A stretch of DNA of 64,000 nt. Source: Bryoerythrophyllum caledonicum (taxonomy: Eukaryota > Streptophyta > Bryopsida > Pottiales > Pottiaceae). Below the pieces are notes generated by a model. That model ran no database searches, was not told the DNA's origin, and worked only from the letters and a program-made list of their open reading frames with translations. Position 1 is the stretch's first letter, and the number at the start of each line of letters is the position of its first letter. The stretch lies in contig OZ020520.1 of NCBI GenBank assembly GCA_963971425.1, positions 12,523,807 to 12,587,806 on the forward strand, written 5' to 3'. The position numbers were made by a program, and so were the translations under genes. Positions 47,001-58,851 of the stretch are shown in pieces.

Positions 47001-50000
47001 TACCTATTCATTATATTTCTAGAACCACTACTCAGATGGCTAGAAAGAGGAAATTACGGATACACTTTTGGCACATCACAGGTCATAATAAACTCTGCCG
47101 CATACGTGGATGACCTAGCCACTATAACTAACAAAATCAAATCAATCCAAATACAACTAAACAAAATTGATAGATATTGTAAATGGGCCGGTATGGACGT
47201 AGGTGTCCCAAAATGTGCCGCTACCGGTTGCCCAAACAAATCCAAATTGAATCCTACCACGTTCAAAGCCCTAATGCAAGCCTCGAACATCAATTACCGC
47301 AATCAACCGATCCCCATACTACACCAAAATGAACCATACATATACTTAGGCACAAACCTTGTTCCCTCACTAAAATGGAAAATCCAAATCCACACCACAA
47401 CGACAAAACTCATCAAACAATGCAAAGAACTAACAACATGCCCAGCCACCATGAAACAAAAAATAAAAATGGTTGATACCGTACTACGCCCAGGTGTGGC
47501 ATACAGTTTCTACGGTGTACCGTACTCTATGCCAGCTATCAAAAAATTTGATAAAAAAATAATAGCCATACAAAAAACCATATGTGGATTACCAAAATGT
47601 ATGTCAAACGCAATAACCCAACTACCACATAACCTATTTGGACTTGAAGCTTTCTCCCTCAAAAACGCATACCTCCGATGTATAGGCAAACAACTGCAAA
47701 ATGCTCTAAACGATAAAGGAAGACTTGGGAAAATATGTAATGGATTAACTCACTATGTCCTTGCCCAATATGGTGGCGCTGAAAACATACCGAGAATTAA
47801 AAAAAGAGACTGCATAAGATCACCAATAACACGAACATTCTTCTTATTAAAACATATAGCTAAAGCCCACCTTAAAAGTACGCTCCCGAACTTCCTCACT
47901 AATCCTACAACACTAGAAATACTATGGCGCCAAGAAACATTAAATCATAACACACTCAATGCCCAACTCTCCCAAAAGCTTCTACAAAAACTCCTCTCAA
48001 AAAATATTTTTGAACTAAACCAAATTATCTTACCTAACGGTACACACATCATGAACAATGAGGACTTCAAAACCTACCACTTCACCCCATCTAAACTAAT
48101 AAAGAGTGCCCTAAGTGTTGCTAAACAACTATTTTGCCACATAACATGCCCCACTATATGTCATACTCCTTGCAACATACACCCATACTCTCATACACTT
48201 AAAGATCCATTCATCACCCTCAACAATAACATCATCCCAAGAAATATTCCCACACCAACCAATCCCCCTAACCCTCCACATACATACCACCCCCACCCCC
48301 CAATATACATCCCCAAAAACCCTACCACATACCCCATTAATAATATCATAAACCATAACATATCCAACACACAGACACAAATAACATACAAAATACCTAC
48401 ACAAAATATCTATGTCAATGGAAACACAATGATAATACATACAATAAATGGCTCCCCCAAAGAGACCTTTTTCCACGGCATGACACCAATACCTCCACAC
48501 ATAATACTGAAAAATTAAAACAATACTACCAAAAGATCCAAAACAAAATATACTCAGATATCATCCTTGCCCACCATCCACAAGAACAATCCTCAGACTC
48601 AAGGTCCGTAACACCAACCATAATTATCCCACTCTTAAACATCTACACAACAGAATGCAACCCCGAAAATGATATCCTTACATCCTCAAACACAATTCAA
48701 ATAGATAACAATCAAGCACATCTATACGAAGAAAACGGCCGACATTTACACACCATACCCATTACCCGGCTCCAATGGTTATGGAACCAATATCATACAA
48801 AATTACAAACCCCTACAAACATTGAACCAACAACCCAACCCTTTGAAACCGAACTAATATGGCTTTACCAAAGATATAAATATCGAATACCAAAAACTGA
48901 CCCCCTCAAAAATGCGCAATATACAATACCCACCCCCATTTTAGACTCACTGATATCATCCTTTAACATCGAACACTCATACTTTTCCTCCCCGATCACA
49001 TGTCCTACCAAACTAAATAAATTCTACTCACCGTACGAAAGAGACAAAATATTTGGATCCCTCGGCAAGGCCTTTGAACACAAATGGACCGGAAATGGAA
49101 TAGCTCACCCCCACAACGAGAAAGACATAGAACAAGCCATACATTGGGCTAGACTTGCCGCCAAACACGATCCAAAAAACACAAATACAATCATCGTCAC
49201 ACCGAACAACAATTGGTACCAAAACAACAACCAACATTCAAACCCATTCCCAGATTCCTACATCATTGCATTATTCGAAGTAGACACAATACCATACGAA
49301 GAACCTAATATCCCACCCGAGCTAAATAACCCCGAATAGAGCCATCTACATTACAAATACTATGCGTCCATCATCAAAATCAAAACCTGGGCTCCCTAAA
49401 ACAACTTGCAGAACTTACCTCCATAACAGACAATCTAGACATACAACGACCATACACAAAACCGGCCCCACCAACATCCATACAAACCCCCGTAAACAAA
49501 AGTAAAAAATGGTCAAAATTAAACTATGACAATAACACATTAAACTACTCCGTCACACCTCCCCCTCTCCCAGACTACCCAACTCATACGACACCAAAAT
49601 TTAACCCCGCACACAGTTATTACATCGACGGCTCCTCTAAACCACCGGAACAAATTAGCCCGGGCTCTTGGCGAAGAGAAAAAGCTGGCTATGGCATATA
49701 TAATTCTACCAAAGAAATTAAACTAGCCAAAAGACTCCATGGACTACAAAATATCCTCAAAGCAGAACTCATGGCCATTCACAAAACACTACAAATCATC
49801 ACAACAAAATACAAAAATGAACCTGCACATATATTCACCGATTGTATAAATGCACTCTACCTACTAAACACTCAAATAACACACCCAAGCCTTCACAACA
49901 GTCACCCCGACCAAACCATACTAACATCAATGGTACAAATGTTACAAAAACGTACACAAATCACAACCCTTCACAAAGTCAGAGCCCATGCCAACATTGA

Positions 50001-51081
50001 TGGCAACGAACAAGCAGACAAACTTGCAAAAGAAGGCCGAGAAAAAACACACAAAAATGCCAAAGACCCTCACAAACATGCTCATGCCACCCCATACTAC
50101 TTTCAAAAAGAAGATTGGCTTTCCAAAGAAGATACCCCCGACAAAGGCCCAATTAGATTTCTGGGCAAATATCTCAAAAAACAAGACCTCTACAACAACC
50201 TGGATACAATCTCAGAAAATATTCCTAACATAGAAAAATGGACTAACAATAACAACATAGACAATGAACTCTCTACAAACTTTTGGAAAAACCCCATCAT
50301 CTCAGACTCACAAATAACGTGCCTCATCAAATTCCGTACGGGTCAGTACATGGGAAACACTCGCAAACAACTCTTCTTTGGAATAGAAAGATTCCCATCC
50401 ATAACATGCCCCATATGCCCCTCAACGGACCCCGACACATGGCTTCATGTGCTACTCAAATGCCAAAACCACCACATACACTCTCTAATTGTTAAAAGAC
50501 ATAACAAAGCAGTATGGGAAGTCCGAAAACTAATCACCTCCTACAATAAATCGAGATGTTTCATACTTATGAACGCCGGCACTTTTAATAGCAATCCACA
50601 AGAAAACACGGTCCTCCCATGGCTACTTCCATGCTCATGTATGACCCAAAGATGTCATTGCAACGCTAAGCTCAAACCGGACATTCTTTGTGTCAAAGGT
50701 TTACCATACAACGACCCACCACCCGAGAACATCAACCAAGACTACACCATTCAATTCATCGAATTTTCATATTGCAACGATAGATTTTCCCCGGAAACAA
50801 TACAAAACAAAATAGATAAATACCAACCCCTCATAGACGACATCATTGCCCTCGGCTGGAATGTGGACCCCCTTATTGTTATCACATCCGGCGCTCGTGC
50901 CACCACCTTTATCCCAGCTATGAAATCTCTCGAAGATACCTTCAAAATACCCATTGATACAATTAAAACTACCTTTAAAAATATCAACACCATCGCTATT
51001 CAACATGCCATGTCTATTTTACTGCATAAATGCAAAATCGAAAACAACCAAGTCCTCCCTGATAGGCAAGACCCCCCTTAG
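44012..51081 (+). pseudogene. LINE B ORF2: 2A, APE endonuclease, reverse transcriptase, RNase H, Cys/His motif
   Basis: Same plan as ORF2 of A. Endonuclease 44352-45557: TWNASSLNT, IQETKLTATKS, MYMPSHPEDT, CGDFNRDIALIG; the usual SDH is LDH (LNLDHSP). TAA at 45555 and again at 46353 (LH-stop-YLN, where A has LHQYLN). Reverse transcriptase 46452-48518: motif A reads ILYVVFKNAFGSIDH, so the catalytic Asp is Val; motif C is YVDDL. Frameshifts lie near 44.33, 48.50 and 49.34 kb. RNase H 49.6-50.05 kb: YIDGSS, LKAELMAI, IFTDCINALYL, GNEQADKLAKEG. C-terminal CPIC...H...C near 50.41 kb. Inactive by several independent lesions. Confidence 0.92.
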
Positions 51082-51292
51082 GAACTTCGCCACTTTGTCT
51101 CTTCCTGATTGGCTGCCTGTTTGGTTTTGCTTTTTGTTGTTTAGTTAGTTTGGTCGTGGTTGGTCGTTGTTGGTTGGTTTCTGGCTACTCGTTACATAGT
51201 GTCTACCCTCGAAAGGGGGAAGTAGTTCCAGTTCGCTAATTCCTCGTCCGGTGGGCATGGTCTTAGCAATGGAACGAACAGACACTTTATTC

Positions 51293-51319
51293 ACGCCGGT
51301 TCCCTTCGGGAACCGGCGT
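51293..51319 (+). other. LINE 3'-terminal hairpin, element B
   Basis: Perfect 12-bp stem: ACGCCGGTTCCC, loop TTC, GGGAACCGGCGT. It is followed at once by the (TTC)n tail. The loop triplet has the same sequence as the tail unit. Confidence 0.9.
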
Positions 51320-51416
51320 TCTTCTTCTTCTTCTTCTTCTTCTTCTTCTTCTTCTTCTTCTTCTTCTTCTTCTTCTTCTTCTTCTTCTTCTTCTTCTTCT
51401 TCTTCTTCTTCTTCTT

Positions 51417-51445
<29 letters not shown>
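51320..51445 (+). repeat. (TTC)n tail of LINE B, about 41 units
   Basis: Uninterrupted TTC repeat from the hairpin to the target-site duplication. It creates poly-Ser and poly-Arg ORFs that are not genes. Elements A and the 58.8-kb stub end in about five units. Confidence 0.97.
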
Positions 51446-51448
<3 letters not shown>

Positions 51449-51964
51449 ATCATCATGCAAGACAAGATTGATGGGAGGATTGAAGAAAATTGCAACATGG
51501 AAGTCCAGGGCCAAACCTGTGGCCTCGTTGATCTTGATGTCGAGTGAAATTTGGGTGATGTTGTAGTGTTGCTCTTGTGCTCCTCTCCTCTTGCATGGGT
51601 ATAGAAGTTGGAGGGTTCGTGGGAATGCCACTCTTGCTTCTTTAGCTTCTTCTGCTTCGTTGGCTTTGAGACCTCTAGACATCATTTCTTACGCCGATTC
51701 ATCACTAGGAGGTACTTCCAGCCCTTCTTCAATCGCGATCTACTCCGTGACTTCAAATCCTAACCACAATTATCAATCTCTGGTTAGTCGTAATGGTTTG
51801 GTGGTCTTAACTTTGTCATCTTGGGCATTTCTGCTCTTCTTGCTGCTCCCGGATTCTCCTTCGTTTTTCCTTGAGCCTTTCTCTTTCGGAGTTGTTACTT
51901 TTTGCACAACCACCTCGTCAATGTCCATCTCCTCATCAAATACAATACCTCTTCTACTACTCAT
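51446..51964 (-). pseudogene. LINE D ORF1, 5' part
   Basis: Blocks shared with A: MSSRRGIVFDEEMDIDEVVV, TPKEKGSRKNEGESGSSKKS, MMSRGLKANEAEEAKEAR, AFPRTLQLLYP, HYNITQISLDI, LALDFHVAIFF. Stops break the frame between the first two and later blocks. It ends in LVLHDDV at the 15-bp target duplication, and the continuation is at 37657. Confidence 0.85.
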
Positions 51965-53693
51965 TTCAAGGCTACCCTTATGATGTGGTAACTTTTCAAT
52001 GAGAGGTTTGAAGGGACTTACCTGGACTCAGGGGGGAGCGTTGATGTGGACTTGTGGCAGCTTGATGTGGACTCCAACTGCACTAGTCGACTCGCTTCTG
52101 GCGGCCAAGTATGATGCCAGGGGTTGTCCACTCCCTGCAAGTGGGGCAATATTGTTGAGGTAGAGTCTCACTTGAGTTTGGTGCACGTTTCTAGTTGGGA
52201 GTCCCTCCCTGTTGTGCGGGGGTGTCCGTTGCTTGGCTTTATGTGGAAGCTCCCACCACGCGCTCCTGATCAGGTCTCCCTCTTGGAGCACTCCCCTTGG
52301 TTTCGTGGTCGTCCAGTGTGGGACTGCTTGCTTCCTTGTCAGTCCAGTCTCTATCCTTCTCTTGCTCGTGGGCGTTCTTCTCTTATTCGTGGGCGTCCAA
52401 ACTATGTCTCTCGGCACTAGTTTCTTCATTGATGTAGCGGTCTTGTATTTGGAGAAGACCTGAACATGCAGCTGAGGATAACCGAGCTGTTGTTTTTTGG
52501 GGGCGCTCTCGTCTTGGGTCTTTCCTTGTTTGTTTCCAAACTACCGCGTTCTGCACTTCCAGAAACTTCAAGTTTGTACTAGGGGTCGTGAACGTACCTA
52601 TAGGGTCGTGGTTGTCTTGGTTGTGTCTAGGGGCATTGTGCCTTTTCGGTGTTCTTTCTTGTGTTTGTGGAGTCGACTTGTGTCATGATGTCCGTCTGGA
52701 GTGGCGCTTTTGGCAAGGGGTGTGGAAGTGGTCTCATAGCAGCAGTGTTGGTGGAGGTTGGCTGTAAGTTTGTGGAGATGGAACAAGGTTTGGTGCTGAT
52801 TCGCGTGGCTGAGGTTTGTCGCGTTGATGCCTGAAGTCGTGGCTTACATGCGATCTCCTTGTGGTTTCGGGGAGGAGTTGCAATTTTGTTGTCGAGGTCT
52901 TGACGTGTGTGTGGAGTGTAGATCCTGGCTGACGACGAGTGTGGATGTGGTTCAAGCGTTGAGTGTTGTTGTGGTTCCAGTCGGGTGTCGGTGTAGGTCC
53001 AGTTCGAGCGTTGGGTGTTGGTGTAGGTCTAGTACGGATGTTTGAGCATTTGGTGTAGGTCCAGCTGGGTATTGTTGTGGACGAGTGTTGGTGTCGAAGT
53101 GCAGGTTCCGTAGTATGTCGGGGTTTAAGGGAGTCTATCTGTGGTTTTGAGGCCCTGGTTTTGTGTTGATAAAGTCTAGTTGGTGAGGTCCGTCTACTTA
53201 GGGTCCAAGGTCTGGGGTGGTCTGCTCCTGTTGGTTAAGTCCAACCGTTTGTCCGGGAATCAAGGTCTGTCCAACGTCGGCTATTGGAAGGATGTGTCTT
53301 CAACCTAGAAGATCAGTGTTTGCGACAACTTGCGGAGGCAGGTCCTAGTAAGTATACCTACTCTCCTGTTGTTGTGTCCGGTTCCTGTGTCGATCTGGTG
53401 TATGTGTTGGCGTGTAGTCGTTCGGATCTTGGTGTTCGAGCGTGTAGTCATTCTGATCTTGGTGTTCGAGCGTCTAGTATCCAGGTTCTTTGGTCTTGGT
53501 GTCTAGGTTGGATCTGGTCGTTCAGGGTCGATACTTCCTTGGCTTCGGTGATGTGGCGACTGTGGTTGTTGGGTTGATCTTGATGTGTCTTGATTTGATG
53601 TTGTTTAGTCTTGAGTTTCTGCCTTGGTTGCTCCTTTGAACTGTCTTCGCCTATATTAACCTTGCAGTCGCGCCCTTCGTGGTTAACACGCAA
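51446..53693 (-). mobile_element. LINE element D, first segment (leader and ORF1 start)
   Basis: Right-hand part of the target element split by B. ORF1 starts at ATG 51964 (MSSRRGIVFDEEMDIDEVVV, matching A's MSSRSIMFNEEMEVDELIVQ) and runs with several stops (TGA, TAA, TAG, TAA between 51775 and 51685) to NLVLHDDV at the B junction. The leader extends to about 53.69 kb, where similarity to A's leader (RDCKVNIG) ends. The 5' end is not exactly placed; A has about 650 bp more, so D may be 5'-truncated. Degenerate 30-bp repeats (GATCTTGGTGTTCGAGCGT) lie near 53.42-53.48 kb. Confidence 0.8.
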
Positions 53694-54256
53694 TTAAGCA
53701 ATTATGCACTTGGCCATTTAAAAGTGCACTTGGGTACAACGGCGGCCATTGCGAACAAAAGTGGCAAAATTGAAAAAAAAAAAAAAAAATCAAAGAAAAA
53801 AAATGTTTCCAAAGGAAAAAAAATTGAGCTTCTGCAACAATATTACGTACAATCATGGTTGTTCATATTGGAAGCAATTTTTTGACATTTTCAACTAATT
53901 TGTGGTGGCCCCTCGTTAATACTAGATAAATGTGTATTTAATATAGTTTCACAATATTTCAAAGATAGATTTGAAGGATTGTAGTATATAAACAGGCGTT
54001 ATTACAAAAAAACATACTTTATGCAAGGGTTGGCAATTGATTAAAAGATATTCTACGTAGTACATAATGCATACAATGGTGAAAACTAAATATAGATGCT
54101 TCAATAATTGGACTTAGCACCAATAGTAAACACAATTTTACTCTAAAGGATTAATGACATAACGTCTTACATCACCCTTAGAATATACTACTCTTACACA
54201 TACACTATATATCAAGTACCATACACAACTAGTATACTCTAAAAAATGCACACTAT
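53694..54256. other. AT-rich spacer
   Basis: Between the LINE cluster and the transposase gene. Contains an A-rich run (about 53775-53825). No gene or transposon end is recognised. Confidence 0.5.
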
Positions 54257-57200
54257 CTACTCCATAGAATTTAGGGCTGCTTGCAAACGGTCGTCATCGA
54301 TAGCTTCGGTTTGCATTGCAATATATTGTAGGATGTGAGCCTTTGCCGATTGAAGAATGCGAATCCTGCTTTCAACCTGCACTCCAAATACATTGCGTTT
54401 TCTCCACCCGCCGACCCCAGACATGTTTCTTTCCGGAGAGTCTACCCATGAAAAAATGCATGCATCTTTCTCTACCCAACTATGGCTCTCCCCAGATGGC
54501 TCCCAGATTGAGTCCATGCAATTAGCATACCGCTGTGCAGAAGACCCATGTCCATCAACAACCCCCCTTTGGATGCTGGGCCAATACCAACAAACCTTAA
54601 TCTTAAGTCTCCATCGGTTTTTTCCTTCTTCAATCACTTTCCCTACATAGAATGGTACACCGCCTTCTATTTCTGTTCTATCAACACTCAAGGCTACAAA
54701 TTGTCCACAACAGATATCAGATTGTGGATTAAATGGTGGAAATGGGTCGTGATTACCTTCATACATTGCTCCTTCTTCGGCTCTTTCCTCAACATAGTTG
54801 CACTCTGTTCGTTGTGCCTTGCGCACTGCTTGATTAGAGGGTCTTCCTCTACGAGAACCAAAGTATCCTCGAGCCTCGGCATTTGGAAGCATGGCCACTA
54901 CCTGCTCTACGACATTTACCTCGCGATTTTCTTCACTTGCACCATCCATTACATCCAAAGATGCACTCCCTATAGGTCCGGTGTTCGAGAACTCTGAAGG
55001 CCAAAACGGTGAGGTACGATGCTCATTGCTACGATCTTTATGTGGAAATTGAGCTAAATAGAGTTTCAATCTTTCAGCCTCTACTTTTGCCTCACGATTC
55101 TTGTCCTCATGCTGCAACCTTTGAATGCACCTTTGTTTATATGCAATGAAATCATCCAACGCCTTCAACTCCCGTTCGTCCGCTGCAAATACTTCCGCAA
55201 ACGATGGTCGCTCATCCCTATTTGGCAACGACCTCAGAGTTTTCGTCCCTGCCTCCGGTCCCCATGGATCCTTGCAATAATGCTTGTGTTGTACTCGAAC
55301 CTCACGAATCCCTTCCCGATTGTCCATATAAAATCGCATGTGGTGCGGAAATGTTATGCCCACCAATGAATCCTAACCTGTCAATAAGTGAGGAGTTATG
55401 AATAATTTCCAATTCCATACATTCTCTAGCAGCCGGGCGCTAACAAATGCCTCCGTGGGAGATGTTCCTCGTTCAATAAGACTAATCATTTCCTTCAACG
55501 AGTCGACGTCCGACCTCTTCAACGTATTTGATATACAACTGAAGCGTTGATCAATATCTTCGTGGGTATGGCCCACTATAAGAAAAGATAGTTCCACCTC
55601 CTGGAAAAACCCCAATCCCACCAATGTAGCACATAGAGCAAACATATAAATGTTTTTGTTCTCACGCGTGCAGTTGTCGGCCTGAATTCGCAGTGTTGGT
55701 GGCAAAAAGCCCCTCCTCCGCAGCACATCTCCAATGACGTACAACAATGTACTCACGACTTGATTGCTATCGTGTTTGTGGTGAGCCCCAAACCACACGT
55801 CGCAATGTAAACCAATGCCATGTACAAGCGCACCACACAGATGGGTCTTCACAAACCGGTGCTCAATGTTCTTCACAGTCTGACGCATCCTCGGTACCAT
55901 GGTCGTGTTCTGGTCCATGCCATCCACTATGATGCACATGTACAACTCAGGGCTAATATAACACGACCTCTTGAATATCCAATAATGCCTACGTTCTTCC
56001 ATCTGGTTGCGCAGATGCAGCATAAACAACTCCTTTATCTTTATCCTTGCATCCGCATTGGTGGTTCCTTCCATGGCACATTTATACTCCCAACAATGAT
56101 AACACTTTGAGAATCTCGAGAATGGAGGTACCTGAACATGGGGATACTTGATGCGCCACATCCTCCGGAACGAACTCATAGAAATGGTTTCCCCATTACA
56201 AATTCTCTTGACCTCCTCGTTCACGTAATTGAATATATCAAATTTGGCTGTATTCATAGGAAGGAGAATAAGAGGCACCACTTCGTTGTCACTCTTACGG
56301 CAAATACAACGATGAGGTTGAGGACAACCAGCTTCATCGACAAACGATTTAAAGCAAGCCTCTGCTGCAGACATTTTAGTAGTCTCTCTTATCGGATCTG
56401 AAAGGGTATTGCCGTGAATCGATGTCACTCTTCCATATATTAGACACTCCTTCTTCAATTGCTTAAAGCGCCTCTGTGAATATCCAACCCCAAGAGCGTA
56501 GCAAGCATTGCAAACTTCTTTTCCATCTAACTTTGTTACAAACTTGTCTCGACGAGTTCCTTCCGTCCTTGTGTAAAAAGAAACCAGCATCTGTCTCATC
56601 CACGTACTTCGAACTGAAAACTCATTACCCCATGCATTATATCGCATGTCCAATAGATACCTTGCTGGAACGTCCCTTAAACAATTGCGTTTGCATCCTC
56701 CTTGTGTCATTGCAATTTGCACGCTTCTAAGCGATACCTTAGATGGTGCAGCTTCTGTCAATGATGGCTCCCTTGAATCTCTCCTTCTCCTATTTTGCAT
56801 ATAATAGGGACGACGTGCTGGTCTAACATAAGCAAATCCATCTACATGGGGCAAATCTCGGATATTTGAGGGAGTAGATTGGGAAAACGGCGAATTTTCA
56901 TCTATGATGTTTGAAGCATGATTACTACGTCGAGACTTGTGGGTGGATCCTGGTGTGTTGATGAACTCAGGAAAATCAAATTCTGGGGCCATCACTTCTG
57001 TAGGCGCTATCTGTGATCCAATGTCACCATGGACACCCGTGATATCAGGTTCTACAGCCACTACACGTAGCAAAGATTGATGCCAACGAATGATCAAGCC
57101 CACACACATGCCAAGGCATTCTCCTACAATCTCTCCGGTCCAATGCAATGTATCATCTACCCTAGTGATACGCACCGCCACCTCGAATGGGAACAACTTC

Positions 57201-57457
57201 GACCCATTCAATTCCATGTCACTTTTGAATGCATGCTCCCTGGTTGCTAAGCCCACCACATCTCCTCTTTCTGAAAGCAATTCTACTGCCCTTTCCAAAT
57301 CAGAAGTCATGATCCCAACAGATCTTTGCTGAATTTGCCTTGCACGTGCTGCTCGTACTAATCGGGCCCCCACAGAGCTATTAGAAGGCATATTGTCCCT
57401 TTCGATGTGTGGCCGTATCAAAGGAGTCTGAATCGTGCGGCTCTCCATTAACACCAT
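54257..57457 (-). pseudogene. DUF7869-like putative DDE transposase, one in-frame TAG
   Basis: Minus-strand frame from ATG 57457 to 54257, about 1,066 codons, open throughout except a TAG at 55375-55373 (HLLTG-stop-DSLVGITF). Cys/His segments precede the core (CNACYALGVGYSQRRFKQL; CPQPHRCIC; CYHCWEYKC). The core carries CIIVDGMDQNTTM, LRIQADNCTRENKN and LIVGHTHEDIDQRFS. The spaced acidic residues (D in VDGMD, D in QADN, E/D in HTHEDID) resemble the DUF7869 family linked to DNA transposons in many eukaryotes; this is from memory of the motif and could be a neighbouring family. The C-terminal third holds a Glu/Lys-rich helix and a region (CGQFVALSVDRTE...FYVGKVIEEG) resembling host-interaction domains. 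The TAG may be a recent mutation, as the rest is well kept. Confidence 0.75.
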
Positions 57458-58768
57458 TAATAAAATAAGAACTTTATCGTTGCACAGTAGTCAAAATACA
57501 TGTACCAATTGTTAACCTTCAAAGCACCATTCATCTGATAAAAGATATATTTCTAAACACATATTTAGTGTTCAATATATGATGATGGAATTGGACCTTT
57601 TGATAAAAACTGCTTTGACATGAAAAAATTAAGAATTTTTAGAACATGAATTCCTTGCACGAAGTCTTTAACCCTGAAGGTACAATGACAGTGTTACACC
57701 AAAAACACTTCTAAATTGTTGGATTCCAGTGCAACGAACAAAAAAATAAACAAAAACTTGTATTTCTAGTTTTGACCGTGGGATCTCAATTAAGACTTAT
57801 TAAGTAATATTTTTTTTTTAAATTCATAAACTTTGACGGCACGGATTGAAAAATACTAGTGTTTGAAGTCAAGCATATGGTTCATATTCTTCCCTGCGTG
57901 TTGTGGATCAGCAGACTTTGATTTCACTTGGTGCCTAGTTTTTGCACTACAGAAGGTCTAAATCCACAACCATCTTGTTAAGGATGATGTTAGTTCCTTT
58001 TACACGAATTTTTAGAGGTAGAGAACGGGTGTAGCATATTCAAAACAACTGTGCAAAGAGTGGAAGTTTGGAATTTGTTAATTCACACTTTAATCTTTGT
58101 GAACTTAATATATTTTAGATTGGTAGTCCAAATGGTCAATAAGATGGTTTACATATCAACCTAAGTCAAACAATAAGATGGTTTACAGGTTCACTAAAGA
58201 CAAGAACTTATTTTGACAACATCAAGAAAAATAATATTACTTGCGAATACTGAAAATCTCACATTCAACAGAGTGTCCTAGCAATAGATTTTGGACATGC
58301 CCAATTTGCCTACTCTCCCCATTTGAAATTGAAAACCCTAAAACTTTTTGATCAAATGTCCAATTTAGGTAAAAATTAGAATCCCCCTAAAGTCTTGATA
58401 GGCATTTCTATAGTAAAATTTTGAAAGATGAATGTAAGAAATTGACACCATAGGAACCTAATTGAATTTTCAAGAAGCCCATTTTTGACACTTGATCCTT
58501 TAGGGGTTAAATATGCTACACCCCTTTTGCATCCCTAATCATTGGTATAAAATAGAAGTAATATCATTTCTGACATGGTGATAATAAATCTAGATCACGT
58601 GTGATGCAATCTTTTGAATCCAAGTGAACTTAAACGAAGGGAATCCACTGAACCTAGGGAAAAAAATGAACCATGTTGTCTACTTGCAATTATTGACACC
58701 ATTGGAACTTGTTTTGCTCGCTAATAAAAGAAATGATTTGTACATCCACATAAAGGTTATTCTACAAA
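57458..58768. other. AT-rich repeat-bearing DNA upstream of the transposase
   Basis: About 57.75-58.15 kb matches about 61.12-61.50 kb in the same orientation (shared GGATCTCAA...ACTTATTAAGTAATAT, CACGGATTGAAA, GTGTAGCATATTCAAAA, GTCAATAAGA). No ORF of note. A dispersed repeat, possibly a non-autonomous transposon or terminal region. Confidence 0.55.
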
Positions 58769-58851
58769 GAAGAAGAAGAAGAACGCCGGTCCTCGAAAGG
58801 GGCCGGCGTGAGTAAAGTGTCCGTTCGTTCCACCACTAAGTCCATGCCCAA
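58769..58851 (-). mobile_element. 83-bp 5'-truncated LINE copy (3' end only)
   Basis: Five GAA units, the hairpin (58783-58809) and about 40 bp of LINE 3' UTR (GAGTAAAGTGTCCGTTCGTT) matching 20.4-20.48 and 51.25-51.29 kb. It is flanked by the perfect 12-bp duplication TTATTCTACAAA (58757-58768 and 58852-58863). A clear target-primed insertion that stopped after about 80 nt. Confidence 0.92.

Larger units (their letters stand above)
37658..51445 (+). mobile_element. LINE element B, full length, inserted in element D ORF1
   Basis: 13,788 bp bounded by a perfect 15-bp duplication (37643-37657 and 51446-51460). It comprises a 5' leader (37658 to about 40.0 kb, with a 60-bp repeat), intact ORF1 (40071-41474), a Lys/Asn-rich insert with a 123-bp repeat, a leader with two 2A-like motifs, broken ORF2 (44012-51081), a 3' UTR, a hairpin (51293-51319) and about 41 UUC units. 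Orientation is opposite to D and A. The perfect duplication and long tail suggest it is the younger insertion. ORF2 carries at least two TAA stops and three frameshifts, and its RT motif A has lost the catalytic Asp. Confidence 0.93.

Noticed and set aside
51301..51311. A classic C(UUCG)G tetraloop in the LINE hairpin
   Set aside because: That register allows only two pairs before an A-C clash. The register with a UUC triloop gives 12 uninterrupted pairs and fits element A too.
51287..51547. Poly-Ser (plus) and poly-Arg (minus) ORFs
   Set aside because: They are translations of the (TTC)n tail of LINE B joined to flanking LINE sequence, not proteins.
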